Shown here: piece after piece, positions 1 through 8,565 of the stretch
Numbering within the stretch: position 1 is the stretch's first letter
Layout of the letters: each line of letters starts with the position of its first letter
From: Psychrobacter alimentarius
GTDB lineage: Bacteria > Pseudomonadota > Gammaproteobacteria > Pseudomonadales > Moraxellaceae
Reading direction: 5' to 3'
Length of the DNA stretch: 64,000 nt
Assembly (NCBI RefSeq): GCF_001606025.1
Contig: NZ_CP014945.1
Span: forward strand, 310,001 to 374,000
Program-made: the position numbers and the translations under genes
The notes under the pieces: model-generated
What the model saw: the letters and a program-made list of their open reading frames with translations, nothing else
Told to the model about the DNA's origin: nothing
The model's database searches: none

Positions 1-573
1 GCTACGAAGGTTAAAGAACAGTTTGCGATGCGCTTTGGTCGTCGCAACTTTAACAATGCGCCAGTTACGAATGACGAATTCATGAATTTCAGCTTTGATC
101 CAATGGACAGCAAAAGAAACCAGACGCACGCCTTTATTTGGGTCAAAGCGCTTGACCGCCTTCATGAGTCCCAAATTGCCTTCTTGAATCAAATCTGCTT
201 GCGGCAAGCCATATCCTGAATAGCTACGGGCAATATGAATCACAAAACGCAAATGCGACATAACTAGCAGTCGCGCAGCTTCCACATCACCTTCATCGTA
301 ATAGCGATGCGCCAATTCCTGTTCTTGTAACGGGGTCAAAATTGGGATTTGATGCACAGTATTGATATAAGCACCCAAGTTGACGCCAGGCGCTGACAAA
401 TGAGTCGGCATAGCCGGTACTAAATCACGAGTACTGGTATCGCCAAGCGCGCTCGCATCATAAGGGGGTCGCTGGGCAGCGGCTTTTAACGCGGCGTCAC
501 GTGCGTCATTTTTTATGGGTGCTGCGCTGTCTTTTTTACTCGTTTTTGCAGCATCAGTAGTAGTATTAGCCAT
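1..573 (-). CDS. rpoH: RNA polymerase sigma-32 (heat shock) factor, N-terminal part
   Basis: Heat-shock sigma factor that directs RNA polymerase to chaperone and protease promoters. The reverse strand is open from ATG at 573 to the window edge and gives about 191 residues. After a low-complexity Ala/Thr/Lys leader it reads into sigma-70 region 1.2/2: an [15 protein letters not shown] stretch, then [19 protein letters not shown], then [24 protein letters not shown] and WIKAEIHEF. It ends in the RpoH-typical [13 protein letters not shown] segment. The C-terminal regions 3 and 4 lie outside the window. The leader of about 50 residues is longer than in E. coli RpoH. Assignment is firm; only the start could be a little further downstream. 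Confidence 0.93.
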   Translation of the reverse strand, partial: MANTTTDAAKTSKKDSAAPIKNDARDAALKAAAQRPPYDASALGDTSTRDLVPAMPTHLSAPGVNLGAYINTVHQIPILTPLQEQELAHRYYDEGDVEAARLLVMSHLRFVIHIARSYSGYGLPQADLIQEGNLGLMKAVKRFDPNKGVRLVSFAVHWIKAEIHEFVIRNWRIVKVATTKAHRKLFFNLRS

Positions 574-652
574 ATTCTTGACCTTGATTAGATAGTTACA
601 CAAATAGTCAGATAAAAATCTTTATAGTTCTAATTGTAAAGGATAGCAACGT

Positions 653-1111
653 TTAGTTGCTATCAGTTTTGGTAATGATGAAGTGATATATTGTATCGAA
701 ATGCTGGGTTAAAGAGCCATCAGTCGGCGGCTCATTAGTGTACTTATTCACAGTTAATAATAACGGGTTTTCTGTATTCGATTGCTGGCTTTGACGACAA
801 AAAGCGGTGATGTCTGCTTGTGAGTTGGCATCAGTGGCAACTACATATAAAGATTCGCCATTTACAACATCGCGCAGTCCCACCTTAGTCTTTAGTAATG
901 GCATCGGACAGGCAAATCCTCGGCCATCGACAAAGCGCTTGATAACGATAGTCTGTTGGCTTACGTCCGCGTCATGGCTTGGCGTATTAGTCGCTGCCTG
1001 TAACAATGCTAGTAGGCCATTGACCTTTTGCTCGTCAGCGTCAGACAAAGTGGCTGCCAAGCTGATAGAGGGTAGAGCGTTCGTGATGGATGACTGACTA
1101 TCAGTGGACAT
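653..1111 (-). CDS. TusA/SirA-family sulfurtransferase-like protein
   Basis: 152 residues. The C-terminal half carries the TusA-like fold signature: DGRGFACPMPLLKTKVGL around residues 62-79, with the CPxP motif whose Cys is the persulfide carrier in this family, followed by LYVVATDANSQADITAFCRQ. Family members pass sulfur for tRNA thiolation or cofactor synthesis. Unlike the usual protein of about 80 residues, this one has an N-terminal extension of roughly 55 residues with no recognisable domain and a C-terminal tail of about 25. It lies upstream of rpoH on the same strand, 79 bases away, so the two could be cotranscribed. The exact substrate is unknown. Confidence 0.75.
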   Translation of the reverse strand: MSTDSQSSITNALPSISLAATLSDADEQKVNGLLALLQAATNTPSHDADVSQQTIVIKRFVDGRGFACPMPLLKTKVGLRDVVNGESLYVVATDANSQADITAFCRQSQQSNTENPLLLTVNKYTNEPPTDGSLTQHFDTIYHFIITKTDSN

Positions 1112-1518
1112 AAACTAAACCTTATAAATATCAATCAGTTGGTATGTGTTACTATGATTATGAGCAGTATTTGGGGTTTAGGACGGTAATGTTTATAGTA
1201 ACCATATCACTGTCTGATACCAGTTGTTATAGCGCATTGAAGTATTAGCACTAATCAACCAGCAGTCTGACCCTATTGCTATTATACCAAAGAGCCGATG
1301 CGCAATTGCAGTTGAATATTATCAACACAATATTCGGTTCATTAGAATTACACAGTCATGTTTCACAATAGTGACGCGCCGCTAAGTGATTGGTAGTTAA
1401 ATGCATATGAGAATTGACCTAACATAGGCAAACTCGTATAGTCGAAAAACATCTTTCACTTGCATAGGATGCGTACTTGTCCCGAGCTGATAGACAGTCG
1501 ATATTTGGTGGAGCAACC
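1112..1518. other. Divergent intergenic region
   Basis: About 400 bases between the TusA-like gene (minus) and the M48 protease (plus). It should hold divergent promoters, but I see no convincing -35/-10 pair and no terminator, repeat or RNA gene. The stretch 1477-1518 is open in frame with the protease, but a better ribosome binding site places that start at 1519. Confidence 0.5.
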
Positions 1519-3213
1519 ATGAATTTTTTCAATACATATACGATTACCAAAGGCTTGCTAAAAACCACATCGCCTTTATACAATCGACAAAAAACCCGTC
1601 TGTCTATGGCAGTATCAAGCGCTATCAGGTTTGGTGTGTCCTCAGTATTGTTGGTAGCGACGAGCGCCAATAGTAGCGATATCAATAATGTCATTAGTAA
1701 TAATGATATGAGTAACAGCGGTAATAACCAAGCATCATCATTTGCTTATAATTCATGGAGCACCACTGACCCAAAAGAGTTAAGTTTACCGAGCTTACGC
1801 GGACAGGGCTTGAGCTTCGATGAGCAATATCAAAATAAATTGCTCGGTGAATGGTCACTACGAAAAGCCAATAGTCAAATCAAGATGGAGCACGATCCTT
1901 GGATTCAAGAGACGGTAAAAGACATGACGTGGCGTTTGAATGCGCAAGCGCGGCAGCAAGCACCAATGGCTGTGGTGATTATCGATAGTCCAAGTATCAA
2001 TGCGTTCGCAGCACCAGGCGGGGTCATTGGTCTCAACACAGGGACGATACTGTCCGCCAAAAGTATGGATGAGCTTGCCAGTGTGGTGGCTCATGAGGTC
2101 GCTCATATTAGCCAACATCATTATGAGAGTGGGGCAGATGAACGCAGAAAGGCCATACTCATGCAGCTGGGCGGTATGCTGGCTGCTATTGCAGCATCAG
2201 CGGTCGATGGTGATGCAGCTGCGGCAGTCATGATGGGCAGTCAAACGGCTACAATGAATAGCAGTATGGCGTTTAGTCGTAGCAATGAGCGTGAAGCCGA
2301 TCGCGTAGGCATGCAAATCATGACCCAAGCTGGCTATGACCCAAGAGCCATGCCACGGTTTTTTGCCACCATGAATCAACAAAGTCAGCTCAACCAAGTC
2401 GAAAATCGGTTTTTACCCAGTTTTGTTCAATCGCATCCGCTCAGTAATGAGCGTTTGAGTGAAGCACAGAGTCGCGCGCAGAATTATCCTTCTTTATCAT
2501 TGAAACAGCAGCAGCGCTATCAGACCTTGTTTGATTTGCTCTACTGGCGCGTAAAAAGTACGGGTAAGCATGCTTCTGAGACAGAATTAAGTACGGCTGC
2601 TAAAAATAGTGTGGGTGCGAAGTTGGCACTAATGCATTGGTATGGTGAACAACAACGCTTTCAAGATGCCAATGAGTTGTTGGCGAGCATCAATGCATTG
2701 CCAGCGGTGCAGCGTCAAGCCTTAGAGCCTTTGCTATCCATTACCCAGAGCCAAATTTTAAGTGAACAAGATAAATGGACACAGGCCGCTGACATTTTGG
2801 AGAGCCAGCAGCGTTTATATCCTGAGCGTCGTGATTTACGCCTGTATCTCGCAGAAGCGCTGACCAATAGTAATGAACCTATGAAGGCTCAAGCATTACT
2901 CAAACCATTGACGCAGCAGGAGCCAAGCGATCGTTTTGCTTGGCAAAGCCTACAGTTGGCCAATGAAAAACTTGCCAAAACCACAACCTCGCCAGAGCTT
3001 GCCAGTATCGCGACCATCAACGCGTTACGCTATCGCAGCCATGACCAACTATGGAGCGGTCGCTACGAGCGCGCCCTCACGTCGCTCACACAGGCCAAAC
3101 AACTGGCGGAGAACTTGCAAAATACGCCTCAAGCCAATAGCGCACGCCCGTTACTCGCCAATATAAATGCCGAGCTCAAAGCCATAAAAACCGCCAAAGA
3201 CTTTGAGCCTTAG
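1519..3213 (+). CDS. bepA: M48 family metalloprotease with TPR region, BepA-like
   Basis: Periplasmic zinc metalloprotease/chaperone of the BepA (YfgC) type; in E. coli it assists LptD and BAM assembly and degrades stalled outer-membrane proteins. 564 residues from ATG 1519, preceded by GGTGGAG seven bases upstream; an upstream in-frame start at 1477 is less likely. The N-terminus has a hydrophobic signal-like segment (about residues 30-45). The zinc site is HEVAH in SVVAHEVAHISQHHYE (about residues 195-210), with the third-ligand region SNEREADRVGMQIM further on. The C-terminal part is helical and repeat-like, ending with TPR-type segments. It is somewhat longer than the 487 residues of E. 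coli BepA. A generic M48 protease name would also fit. Confidence 0.85.
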   Translation: MNFFNTYTITKGLLKTTSPLYNRQKTRLSMAVSSAIRFGVSSVLLVATSANSSDINNVISNNDMSNSGNNQASSFAYNSWSTTDPKELSLPSLRGQGLSFDEQYQNKLLGEWSLRKANSQIKMEHDPWIQETVKDMTWRLNAQARQQAPMAVVIIDSPSINAFAAPGGVIGLNTGTILSAKSMDELASVVAHEVAHISQHHYESGADERRKAILMQLGGMLAAIAASAVDGDAAAAVMMGSQTATMNSSMAFSRSNEREADRVGMQIMTQAGYDPRAMPRFFATMNQQSQLNQVENRFLPSFVQSHPLSNERLSEAQSRAQNYPSLSLKQQQRYQTLFDLLYWRVKSTGKHASETELSTAAKNSVGAKLALMHWYGEQQRFQDANELLASINALPAVQRQALEPLLSITQSQILSEQDKWTQAADILESQQRLYPERRDLRLYLAEALTNSNEPMKAQALLKPLTQQEPSDRFAWQSLQLANEKLAKTTTSPELASIATINALRYRSHDQLWSGRYERALTSLTQAKQLAENLQNTPQANSARPLLANINAELKAIKTAKDFEP

Positions 3214-3323
3214 GCGGTCATTTTCATAGTGCTTTCTCTTTATGAATAGCACTATATTTATGAACCGTACTGTCTTTAGAGTAGGTTGTGAACGTCTTGG
3301 TTTATTGCAGACTGTCTATCGCT

Positions 3324-3773
3324 CTACCCTTGGAGTGCGTCTTTTACCAGTTTTGAGATCAAAGCTGGATCCGCACGACCAGCCGTTTTATTCTTCAATA
3401 CGCCCATGACGCTGCCCATATCACGCATTGATGTGGCACCTTGTTCAGCGATTTCGGCATTGACTAAAGCACTGATCTCGTCATCACTCATTTGTTTTGG
3501 CATAAACTCATTGATGATATCAATCTCAAACTGCTCTTTGGCTGCCAAATCATCACGGCTGTTTTCTGTAAAAATAGTCAGCGACTCTTGACGTTGCTTG
3601 AGCTGTTTTTGTAGCACTTCTAATACTTGCGCATCGTCAAGCTCTGTTTGACGGTCAATCTCAATTTGCTTGATGACGGCTTGCACATTGCGCAAAACTT
3701 TAACACGCTCAAGCTCACGAGCTTTCATAGAAATTTTGATGGTGTCTGATAACGTCTGTTTAAGTTGGCTCAC
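3324..3773 (-). CDS. yqeY: GatB/YqeY domain-containing protein
   Basis: 149 residues of the YqeY family, related to the tail domain of the GatB amidotransferase subunit. Its precise role is not settled; a link to tRNA-dependent amidation is proposed from homology only. Family hallmarks are visible: MKARELERVKVLRNVQAVIKQ near the start, VLQKQLKQRQESLTIF in the middle, IINEFMPKQMSDDEI, and the C-terminal MRDMGSVMGVLKNKTAGRAD. It lies downstream of rpsU on the same strand, matching the common rpsU-yqeY neighbourhood upstream of dnaG/rpoD. The rpsU terminator lies between the two genes. Confidence 0.9.
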   Translation of the reverse strand: MSQLKQTLSDTIKISMKARELERVKVLRNVQAVIKQIEIDRQTELDDAQVLEVLQKQLKQRQESLTIFTENSRDDLAAKEQFEIDIINEFMPKQMSDDEISALVNAEIAEQGATSMRDMGSVMGVLKNKTAGRADPALISKLVKDALQG

Positions 3774-3896
3774 TGTTATTATCCTTGTACGTTAAATTTT
3801 ATTTGATACATGCTATTTGTGAATATTTGGCTAAACGCCTGCTGATGCAGTTTTTGAGCAAAATGATATAAGCAATAATAACAAAAATTGTAGCAT

Positions 3897-3934
3897 AAAA
3901 AACGCCACTGATATCGATGGATAACAGTGGCGTT
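3897..3934 (-). terminator. Rho-independent terminator of rpsU
   Basis: On the minus strand, a 10-bp perfect stem (AACGCCACTG pairing with CAGTGGCGTT) closes a 14-base loop and is followed directly by a run of T. It lies 37 bases after the rpsU stop codon. Because yqeY follows, it may act as an attenuator between the two genes. Confidence 0.85.
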
Positions 3935-3970
3935 AGTGTAGCGCTTGTACTTAACTAATCAGAGTATTGA

Positions 3971-4186
3971 TTAGTACATACGAGTGGTACGAATAGTTTC
4001 GCGTTGTAACTTTTTCTTATAACGCTTTACAGCAGCTGCTTTTTTACGCTTACGTACTTGCGTTGGTTTTTCATAAAACTCACGCTTACGTACGTCTGAT
4101 AATACGCCAGCTTTTTCACAAGCACGCTTGAAACGACGGATAGCAATATCAACTGGTTCGTTTTCTTTAACCTTAACTGCAGGCAT
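3971..4186 (-). CDS. rpsU: 30S ribosomal protein S21
   Basis: Small basic protein of the 30S subunit that helps initiation on mRNA. 71 residues, the normal length, starting [20 protein letters not shown] and running through [20 protein letters not shown] to a Lys/Arg-rich C-terminus. The whole sequence matches the family pattern. On the minus strand GAGGAGTC precedes the ATG at 4186. A good sigma-70 promoter lies about 130 bases upstream (4318-4346) and a terminator follows the gene. Confidence 0.97.
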
Positions 4187-4611
4187 GAAGACTCCTCGAT
4201 TAGGATGAGATATAAGGGCATTAGTTTGGCTGTGTATTAGTATTTAGCCGTAATATCTCAAGATTACAGGCATCAGCTCAAACTAGGACAATCTTGCGCA
4301 TTGGTGCAAGGGCACGTATTTTAATCAAAAATACCAACAAAGTCAATGATTTTAATGGATTAATCCCTATTTATCATTAAGTTGCAGAAGAAGATTGCGA
4401 CAATCATAACGGTGTATGAAGGGTATGAAGATTATAGAATATGGCTTGCAAATGCACGAAAAATAACGGAAAAGGATGGTGAGTCGCCTTATAGAGCAAT
4501 AATAAAAAACCCTACTGTCTATAACGGTTTGTCTAGACTTTATGCTATGATATTTGCAAATAGTAGTCAGCATATCAACCGTTTTATATGCATTTTATTG
4601 AGGATGTTGGA
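4187..4611. other. Intergenic region between rpsU and lipoprotein gene
   Basis: 425 bases. It contains the minus-strand rpsU promoter (4318-4346) and probably a plus-strand promoter for the lipoprotein at 4612, though I could not fix its hexamers. A 77-codon open frame at 4382-4615 starts with TTG, has no ribosome binding site and no family resemblance, and overlaps the lipoprotein start, so I do not call it. Confidence 0.5.
4318..4346 (-). promoter_or_regulatory. Sigma-70 promoter for rpsU
   Basis: On the minus strand TTGACT (plus 4341-4346), a 17-base spacer, then TAAAAT (plus 4318-4323). It is close to consensus at both hexamers with ideal spacing, and lies about 130 bases upstream of the rpsU ATG. 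Confidence 0.75.
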
Positions 4612-5019
4612 ATGAGACAATCTGTACTGAATACGGCACTAAGCACCACCCTTATCGTCACGCTTGGTTTTGGTGTGAGTGCTTGTAGTAGTGACAAAGA
4701 AGGTGAACATGAGTCACATGAAGTATTAGCAATAGATCGCGTAGATGAAGCAGCTGAAATGGCTCGTGCAAAGGCGCCTGAAGCCGAAAAGATGGATTTT
4801 CCAGAAGCCGCAGCGCCAATGCCAGCAGCTGAAGGGGATGCGGCAGCAGGCACGGCAACTACAGATATGGCCACGACAGAAACAGGAACAGCTGATACCG
4901 CGACTGCTACTGACAGCACAGATGCAGCCATGACTAGTACGGACGCTGATGCTGCTACAGATAGTACCGATACCGCTGCTACTACTGAAACGGCAACAAC
5001 TGACGCGGCTCCTCAATAA
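4612..5019 (+). CDS. Putative lipoprotein with low-complexity Ala/Thr/Asp tail
   Basis: 135 residues from ATG 4612, chosen because GAGGATGTTGGA precedes it. The first 24 residues form a lipoprotein signal: a hydrophobic core STTLIVTLGFGVSAC with a lipobox ending at Cys (VSAC, about residue 22). After the Cys comes a charged stretch with Glu/His (GEHESHEVLAIDRVDEAAEM). The rest is a long, probably disordered run made almost only of Ala, Thr, Asp and Ser. No known domain is seen and I assign no function. The next gene, 89 bases downstream, encodes a similar Ala/Thr/Asp-rich lipoprotein leader fused to a cytochrome, so the two may be cotranscribed and may share ancestry in the leader. Confidence 0.65.
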   Translation: MRQSVLNTALSTTLIVTLGFGVSACSSDKEGEHESHEVLAIDRVDEAAEMARAKAPEAEKMDFPEAAAPMPAAEGDAAAGTATTDMATTETGTADTATATDSTDAAMTSTDADAATDSTDTAATTETATTDAAPQ

Positions 5020-5108
5020 GCGCTAGATGCGTATGTTAGATAAGCGTGGCATAAGCCAATATTATGATAAGCAGTAGCCAATATGAATGATCGAATAGAG
5101 ATGTCAGC

Positions 5109-5630
5109 ATGAGACAGAAATCGGGTACACACATACTTACTTTATCTGCTGTCGGTATAAGCGCGCTACTGCTACTTAGTGCCTGTAGCAGTGATAGTGG
5201 TAATGACGGTAGTAATCAGCCTGCTGAAGACTCGACCGCGGTGAGTGACTCTGTCGCTACCGCTGAGGTGACAGAAGCAGCACCGACCGATGAACCCGAC
5301 ACTGCAACACCTGCAGCAGAGTCTGCTGTCAAGCCTGTCGTTGAAGAAGCGGCAGGGCAAGCGGTGTCTGCTGGACCTGAAATGTTGGCTGCAGATGCAG
5401 GCAAGACTTTATATGAGTCCAACTGCAAAGTGTGTCATGACGCAGGACTGCTAAATGCACCCAAGTATGGTGACAAGATGGCGTGGTCGACGCGTCTGAC
5501 CAAGGATAAAGAAACCCTTTATATGCATTCTGCTAAAGGGTTTAATAAAATGCCTGCACAAGCGGTAAACGGTGTCACGGACGCGCAAGTAAAAGCGGCT
5601 GTTGATTATATGCTGGCATCGGTCAGCTGA
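5109..5630 (+). CDS. Lipoprotein-anchored cytochrome c5-type c-cytochrome
   Basis: 173 residues. An N-terminal lipoprotein signal with lipobox LSAC (Cys about residue 26) is followed by an acidic Ala/Thr/Glu linker of about 70 residues and then a class I cytochrome c domain with one heme site, CKVCH (about residues 107-111). The distal Met ligand is probably in GFNKMPAQA (about residue 147). The last part (VTDAQVKAAVDYMLASV) is the typical terminal helix. Cytochrome c5 family members carry electrons in the periplasm or at the membrane. The linker suggests tethering to a membrane with a flexible reach. A strong terminator follows. Confidence 0.85.
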   Translation: MRQKSGTHILTLSAVGISALLLLSACSSDSGNDGSNQPAEDSTAVSDSVATAEVTEAAPTDEPDTATPAAESAVKPVVEEAAGQAVSAGPEMLAADAGKTLYESNCKVCHDAGLLNAPKYGDKMAWSTRLTKDKETLYMHSAKGFNKMPAQAVNGVTDAQVKAAVDYMLASVS

Positions 5631-5675
5631 TACGGTATATATAGAGTATAGCAGCCATTGAAATTTGCTAAACTG

Positions 5676-5708
5676 ACCGTCATTGTGACTGACAATGACG
5701 GTTTTTTT
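5676..5708 (+). terminator. Rho-independent terminator after cytochrome c5 gene
   Basis: Perfect 11-bp stem ACCGTCATTGT / ACAATGACGGT with a 5-base loop, followed by seven T. It lies 45 bases after the cytochrome stop codon. Confidence 0.92.
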
Positions 5709-5868
5709 ATGCTCGTTTTTATCAATGCCTTGCTCACAAATGCCATCGGCGGTTTTAAACGCATTTGGTGTAATAACTGTGATGATGACACTCATTTTTT
5801 TACTACTGAGATGTTAGCAAATGGCATAAAATAAAAAACGCGGCACAAGACGATATAAAGGCAAAAGT

Positions 5869-6927
5869 ATGAAGGTATTGGGGTTAGAAACATCGTGTGA
5901 TGAGACGGGACTTGCGATTTTTGATAGTGAGCAAATGGATAGTGATAATCAAGGTTTGCTCGGTCAAGTGTTGTATTCGCAAATAGAGCTGCATGCGCTT
6001 TATGGTGGTGTGGTGCCTGAGCTTGCCAGTCGTGATCACATACGTAAGCTTGTGCCTTTATTAAATGAGTTGTTAGCACAATGCAACATTAGTAAAAATG
6101 AGATTGATGCGATTGCCTATACCAAAGGACCGGGACTGATTGGGGCTTTGATGACGGGTGCGTTATTTGGACGTAGCTTGGCGTATGGCTTAGATATTCC
6201 AGCGATTGGTATTCACCATATGGAGGGGCACTTGCTTGCACCGCTGATGGGCGCCAATCCGCCAGCATTTCCTTTTGTGTCGTTATTGGTGTCGGGCGGC
6301 CATACTTTGCTGATAGCTGCTCATGGTGTGGGTCGCTATGAGATATTAGGCGAATCGATAGATGATGCTGCAGGGGAGTGCTTTGATAAAGCCGCCAAGA
6401 TGCTTGGCTTGCCGTACCCAGGTGGCCCCAATATCGCCAAATTGGCCGAAACTGGCAATCCAAATGCCTACGACTTACCGCGTCCCATGTTACATCGCGG
6501 CTTGGATTTTTCTTTTAGTGGTATGAAAACAGCGGTACATAATCTGATTAAAGATACGCCACTCTCAGGCGGCTCAGGAAACGGCTCTGATAGCGACCCA
6601 CAAGTTCGTGCCGATATTGCTGCCAGCTTTCAATATGCCGTGGTCGATACCTTGGTAAAAAAATGCGTCAAAGCTCTTAAGCAAGCAGATATGAGCCGAT
6701 TGGTGATTGCCGGCGGTGTCAGTGCCAATACTCATTTGCGTGAGACGTTAGAAGCTGAGCTGACCAAGATACATGCAACGGTCCATTATGCGCCGCCTGC
6801 TTTATGTACTGATAATGGCGCGATGATTGCTTATGCTGGTTACGAGCGCCTACAAGCTGGGCAGTCAGATGATTTGGCGGTCAGCTGTGTGCCTCGTTGG
6901 CCAATGACCGAGCTACCGGCCGTATAG
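5869..6927 (+). CDS. tsaD: tRNA N6-adenosine threonylcarbamoyltransferase TsaD
   Basis: Catalytic subunit of the t6A37 tRNA modification complex (TsaB-TsaD-TsaE): transfers threonylcarbamoyl from TC-AMP to A37 of ANN-decoding tRNAs. 352 residues, close to the usual 340. Visible hallmarks: N-terminal [24 protein letters not shown], the metal-binding HxxxH at His117/His121 in [16 protein letters not shown], and the C-terminal ASKH-fold segment [12 protein letters not shown] plus [12 protein letters not shown]. The divergent neighbour rpsU is a common partner near dnaG/rpoD; here two lipoprotein genes sit between them. The start ATG 5869 is preceded by an AAAGG-like site. Confidence 0.97.
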   Translation: MKVLGLETSCDETGLAIFDSEQMDSDNQGLLGQVLYSQIELHALYGGVVPELASRDHIRKLVPLLNELLAQCNISKNEIDAIAYTKGPGLIGALMTGALFGRSLAYGLDIPAIGIHHMEGHLLAPLMGANPPAFPFVSLLVSGGHTLLIAAHGVGRYEILGESIDDAAGECFDKAAKMLGLPYPGGPNIAKLAETGNPNAYDLPRPMLHRGLDFSFSGMKTAVHNLIKDTPLSGGSGNGSDSDPQVRADIAASFQYAVVDTLVKKCVKALKQADMSRLVIAGGVSANTHLRETLEAELTKIHATVHYAPPALCTDNGAMIAYAGYERLQAGQSDDLAVSCVPRWPMTELPAV

Positions 6928-6980
6928 TTGCTTTATTTGGCCGTACATTTATTAATGGTTATTTGATTTAGGAACCGTCT

Positions 6981-7352
6981 ATGCAGTGGCTCGCTATTGG
7001 TTTGGGAGCAGCATTTGGTGCTTGTTTGCGGGCGTGGTTGTCGCGCTTTAATGCGCTACACAATTGGATACCACTTGGCACTTTGAGCGCTAATATCTTG
7101 GGTGGACTGCTGATAGGACTGGCATTGGTGTGGTTTGAGCGTATGGGAAGTGGTCTGCCTCCCAACGTCAAACTGTTTATTGTCACCGGGTTTTTGGGTG
7201 GATTAACCACGTTTAGTACGTTTAGTGCTGAGACCTTTGCTTTGATAAATGATGGTCGTCTATTATCAGGTTTGATGTTAATAGGTCTGCACGTTGGACT
7301 GACGTTACTGGCAACCGCGCTTGGCTTTTATTTCTTTAAGTGCGTACTTTGA
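6981..7352 (+). CDS. crcB: Fluoride channel FluC/CrcB
   Basis: Small inner-membrane fluoride exporter that works as an antiparallel dimer and protects against F-. 123 residues with four hydrophobic segments. Family motifs are complete: [15 protein letters not shown], the NxxGG segment in [14 protein letters not shown], and [16 protein letters not shown], which forms the central Na+ site and the Phe box. It starts 53 bases after tsaD, so it is probably cotranscribed. That gap is too short for a fluoride riboswitch and none is seen. Confidence 0.95.
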   Translation: MQWLAIGLGAAFGACLRAWLSRFNALHNWIPLGTLSANILGGLLIGLALVWFERMGSGLPPNVKLFIVTGFLGGLTTFSTFSAETFALINDGRLLSGLMLIGLHVGLTLLATALGFYFFKCVL

Positions 7353-7542
7353 GCTTTTATCGATATCACCTGCTTAATTAGTGATCTGATTTAAGTAGTT
7401 ACCGAAATATAGTCTGTTTTAAATGGTCTGTTAATAAGTTTGAGGGGTGAAATCACTGGTTCTGTTGGGGTATAGCTTAAAAAAAATATATCTTATCTCG
7501 TACTGAGGCAGATAATCTCATTAAAAAGCAAAGCAGAATATC

Positions 7543-8007
7543 ATGAAGCATTCATCTATTTTAATTTACCTAATTTTTACCTTAATACTAGGTTGGAACG
7601 TTATTGACTATATTCGTGAACCAGCTGATGATGTCGTTATCAGCTATAAGAAATTGAAAACAATGGAAGCAAAAGTTAGTACCCTAATGTCATCTGTCAC
7701 ACAAAGTTTAAATGAGCCAAAAGATACTTTTCAGCTGACTAAAAATTGGGGAAGTAGCCTAACTTACTACTATAATAACTATAGTACTAATATCGATATA
7801 GTTGAAAACAATATTCAATCACAGACTTATTGGAAAGAAATTTCTCCAAGAGTGCAAGATGATCCTGGCATTTTTAAGAGCTATTGTTATGGTGATACAA
7901 GCCTAAACTTAAGTCAGAATCGAATAGGAGTACCTGGCGATTTTACAGTTAGAATATCCTGGCAAAAAAACAGTTATTGCTGGAAGCAGGCAAACGGTAA
8001 AGCTTGA
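7543..8007 (+). CDS. Hypothetical protein with N-terminal membrane anchor
   Basis: 154 residues, no family recognised. It opens with MKHSSILIYLIFTLILGWNV, one hydrophobic helix with a short basic N-terminus, so it is either a signal anchor or an uncleaved signal peptide. The rest is hydrophilic and rich in Asn, Ser, Tyr and Trp, with two Cys near the C-terminal part (SYCYGD and SYCWKQ), which could pair if the protein is periplasmic. The gene is more AT-rich than its neighbours, as is the small gene after it, so both may be recent arrivals. The protein could be a small periplasmic effector or immunity-like protein, but nothing in the sequence proves that. Confidence 0.6.
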   Translation: MKHSSILIYLIFTLILGWNVIDYIREPADDVVISYKKLKTMEAKVSTLMSSVTQSLNEPKDTFQLTKNWGSSLTYYYNNYSTNIDIVENNIQSQTYWKEISPRVQDDPGIFKSYCYGDTSLNLSQNRIGVPGDFTVRISWQKNSYCWKQANGKA

Positions 8008-8098
8008 AAGAACGTAGTCTAGCCTTACTATTGAGATCTCTGAAAAAACAGTCCACTTTTCGCATAATTAGAGTTTATGACAAATAAGGATTAGCAGT

Positions 8099-8317
8099 AT
8101 GTTGAATATAAACGATGTTATTAAGGTATCAAAAGATATTCAAGAGAATATCAAAGAGGGTGATGTGGGAACTATAGTACATATCTTTGGTATGACTCCT
8201 CCCGTATATGAAATTGAATTTTCTGATGATCAGGGTCGTACAATTGAAACTGTACCTTTGAAAGAAGAAGACATGAGTCTTTATTGGGTTGCTAGCACTG
8301 AAACATATATCGAATAG
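8099..8317 (+). CDS. DUF4926-like small protein
   Basis: 72 residues. The pattern INDVIKVSKDI, then EGDVGTIVHIF, then YEIEFSDDQGRTIETVPL, then EEDMSLYW resembles the DUF4926 family of short SH3/KOW-like beta-barrel proteins, in which a GDxGTIV core is followed by an aromatic-rich EVEF strand. No biochemical role is known for the family. Several members lie in toxin/immunity or defence neighbourhoods, but here the only companion is the unknown AT-rich gene upstream. Start ATG 8099 has AAGGA 10 bases upstream. Confidence 0.7.
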   Translation: MLNINDVIKVSKDIQENIKEGDVGTIVHIFGMTPPVYEIEFSDDQGRTIETVPLKEEDMSLYWVASTETYIE

Positions 8318-8565
8318 TTAACGGTGAATTGTCCTGACTATCAATGACTACTTAATAACCTAGTTAAAAAACCATCAATCCAAGCTCATTAATTACGCTC
8401 AGATGTACATTGATTAAATATAAAAGTCTATATTCTTTGAAACTACTTGGGCTAAAGCCAAAGATTCAAGCCCTCACTAGGGAACCATCATCCCCCCAGC
8501 GCCTATCATAACGTAGGAAAGCGGACGATATATCATAATCAAAAAATGTAGTAAACAGTGAAATA

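Noticed and set aside
3227..3260. Stem-loop ATAGTGCT / AGCACTAT after the M48 protease gene
   Set aside because: The stem is good but no T run follows, so I do not call it a terminator.
4382..4615. 77-codon open frame upstream of the lipoprotein gene
   Set aside because: TTG start, no ribosome binding site, no family resemblance, and it overlaps the well-supported lipoprotein start in another frame.
4850..5019. Repetitive ACA/GAT-rich stretch in the lipoprotein gene
   Set aside because: It encodes a low-complexity Ala/Thr/Asp tail in frame; no exact tandem unit suggesting phase variation is seen.
6928..6980. Possible fluoride riboswitch before crcB
   Set aside because: The gap after tsaD is only 53 bases and shows no pseudoknot-forming segments of that class.
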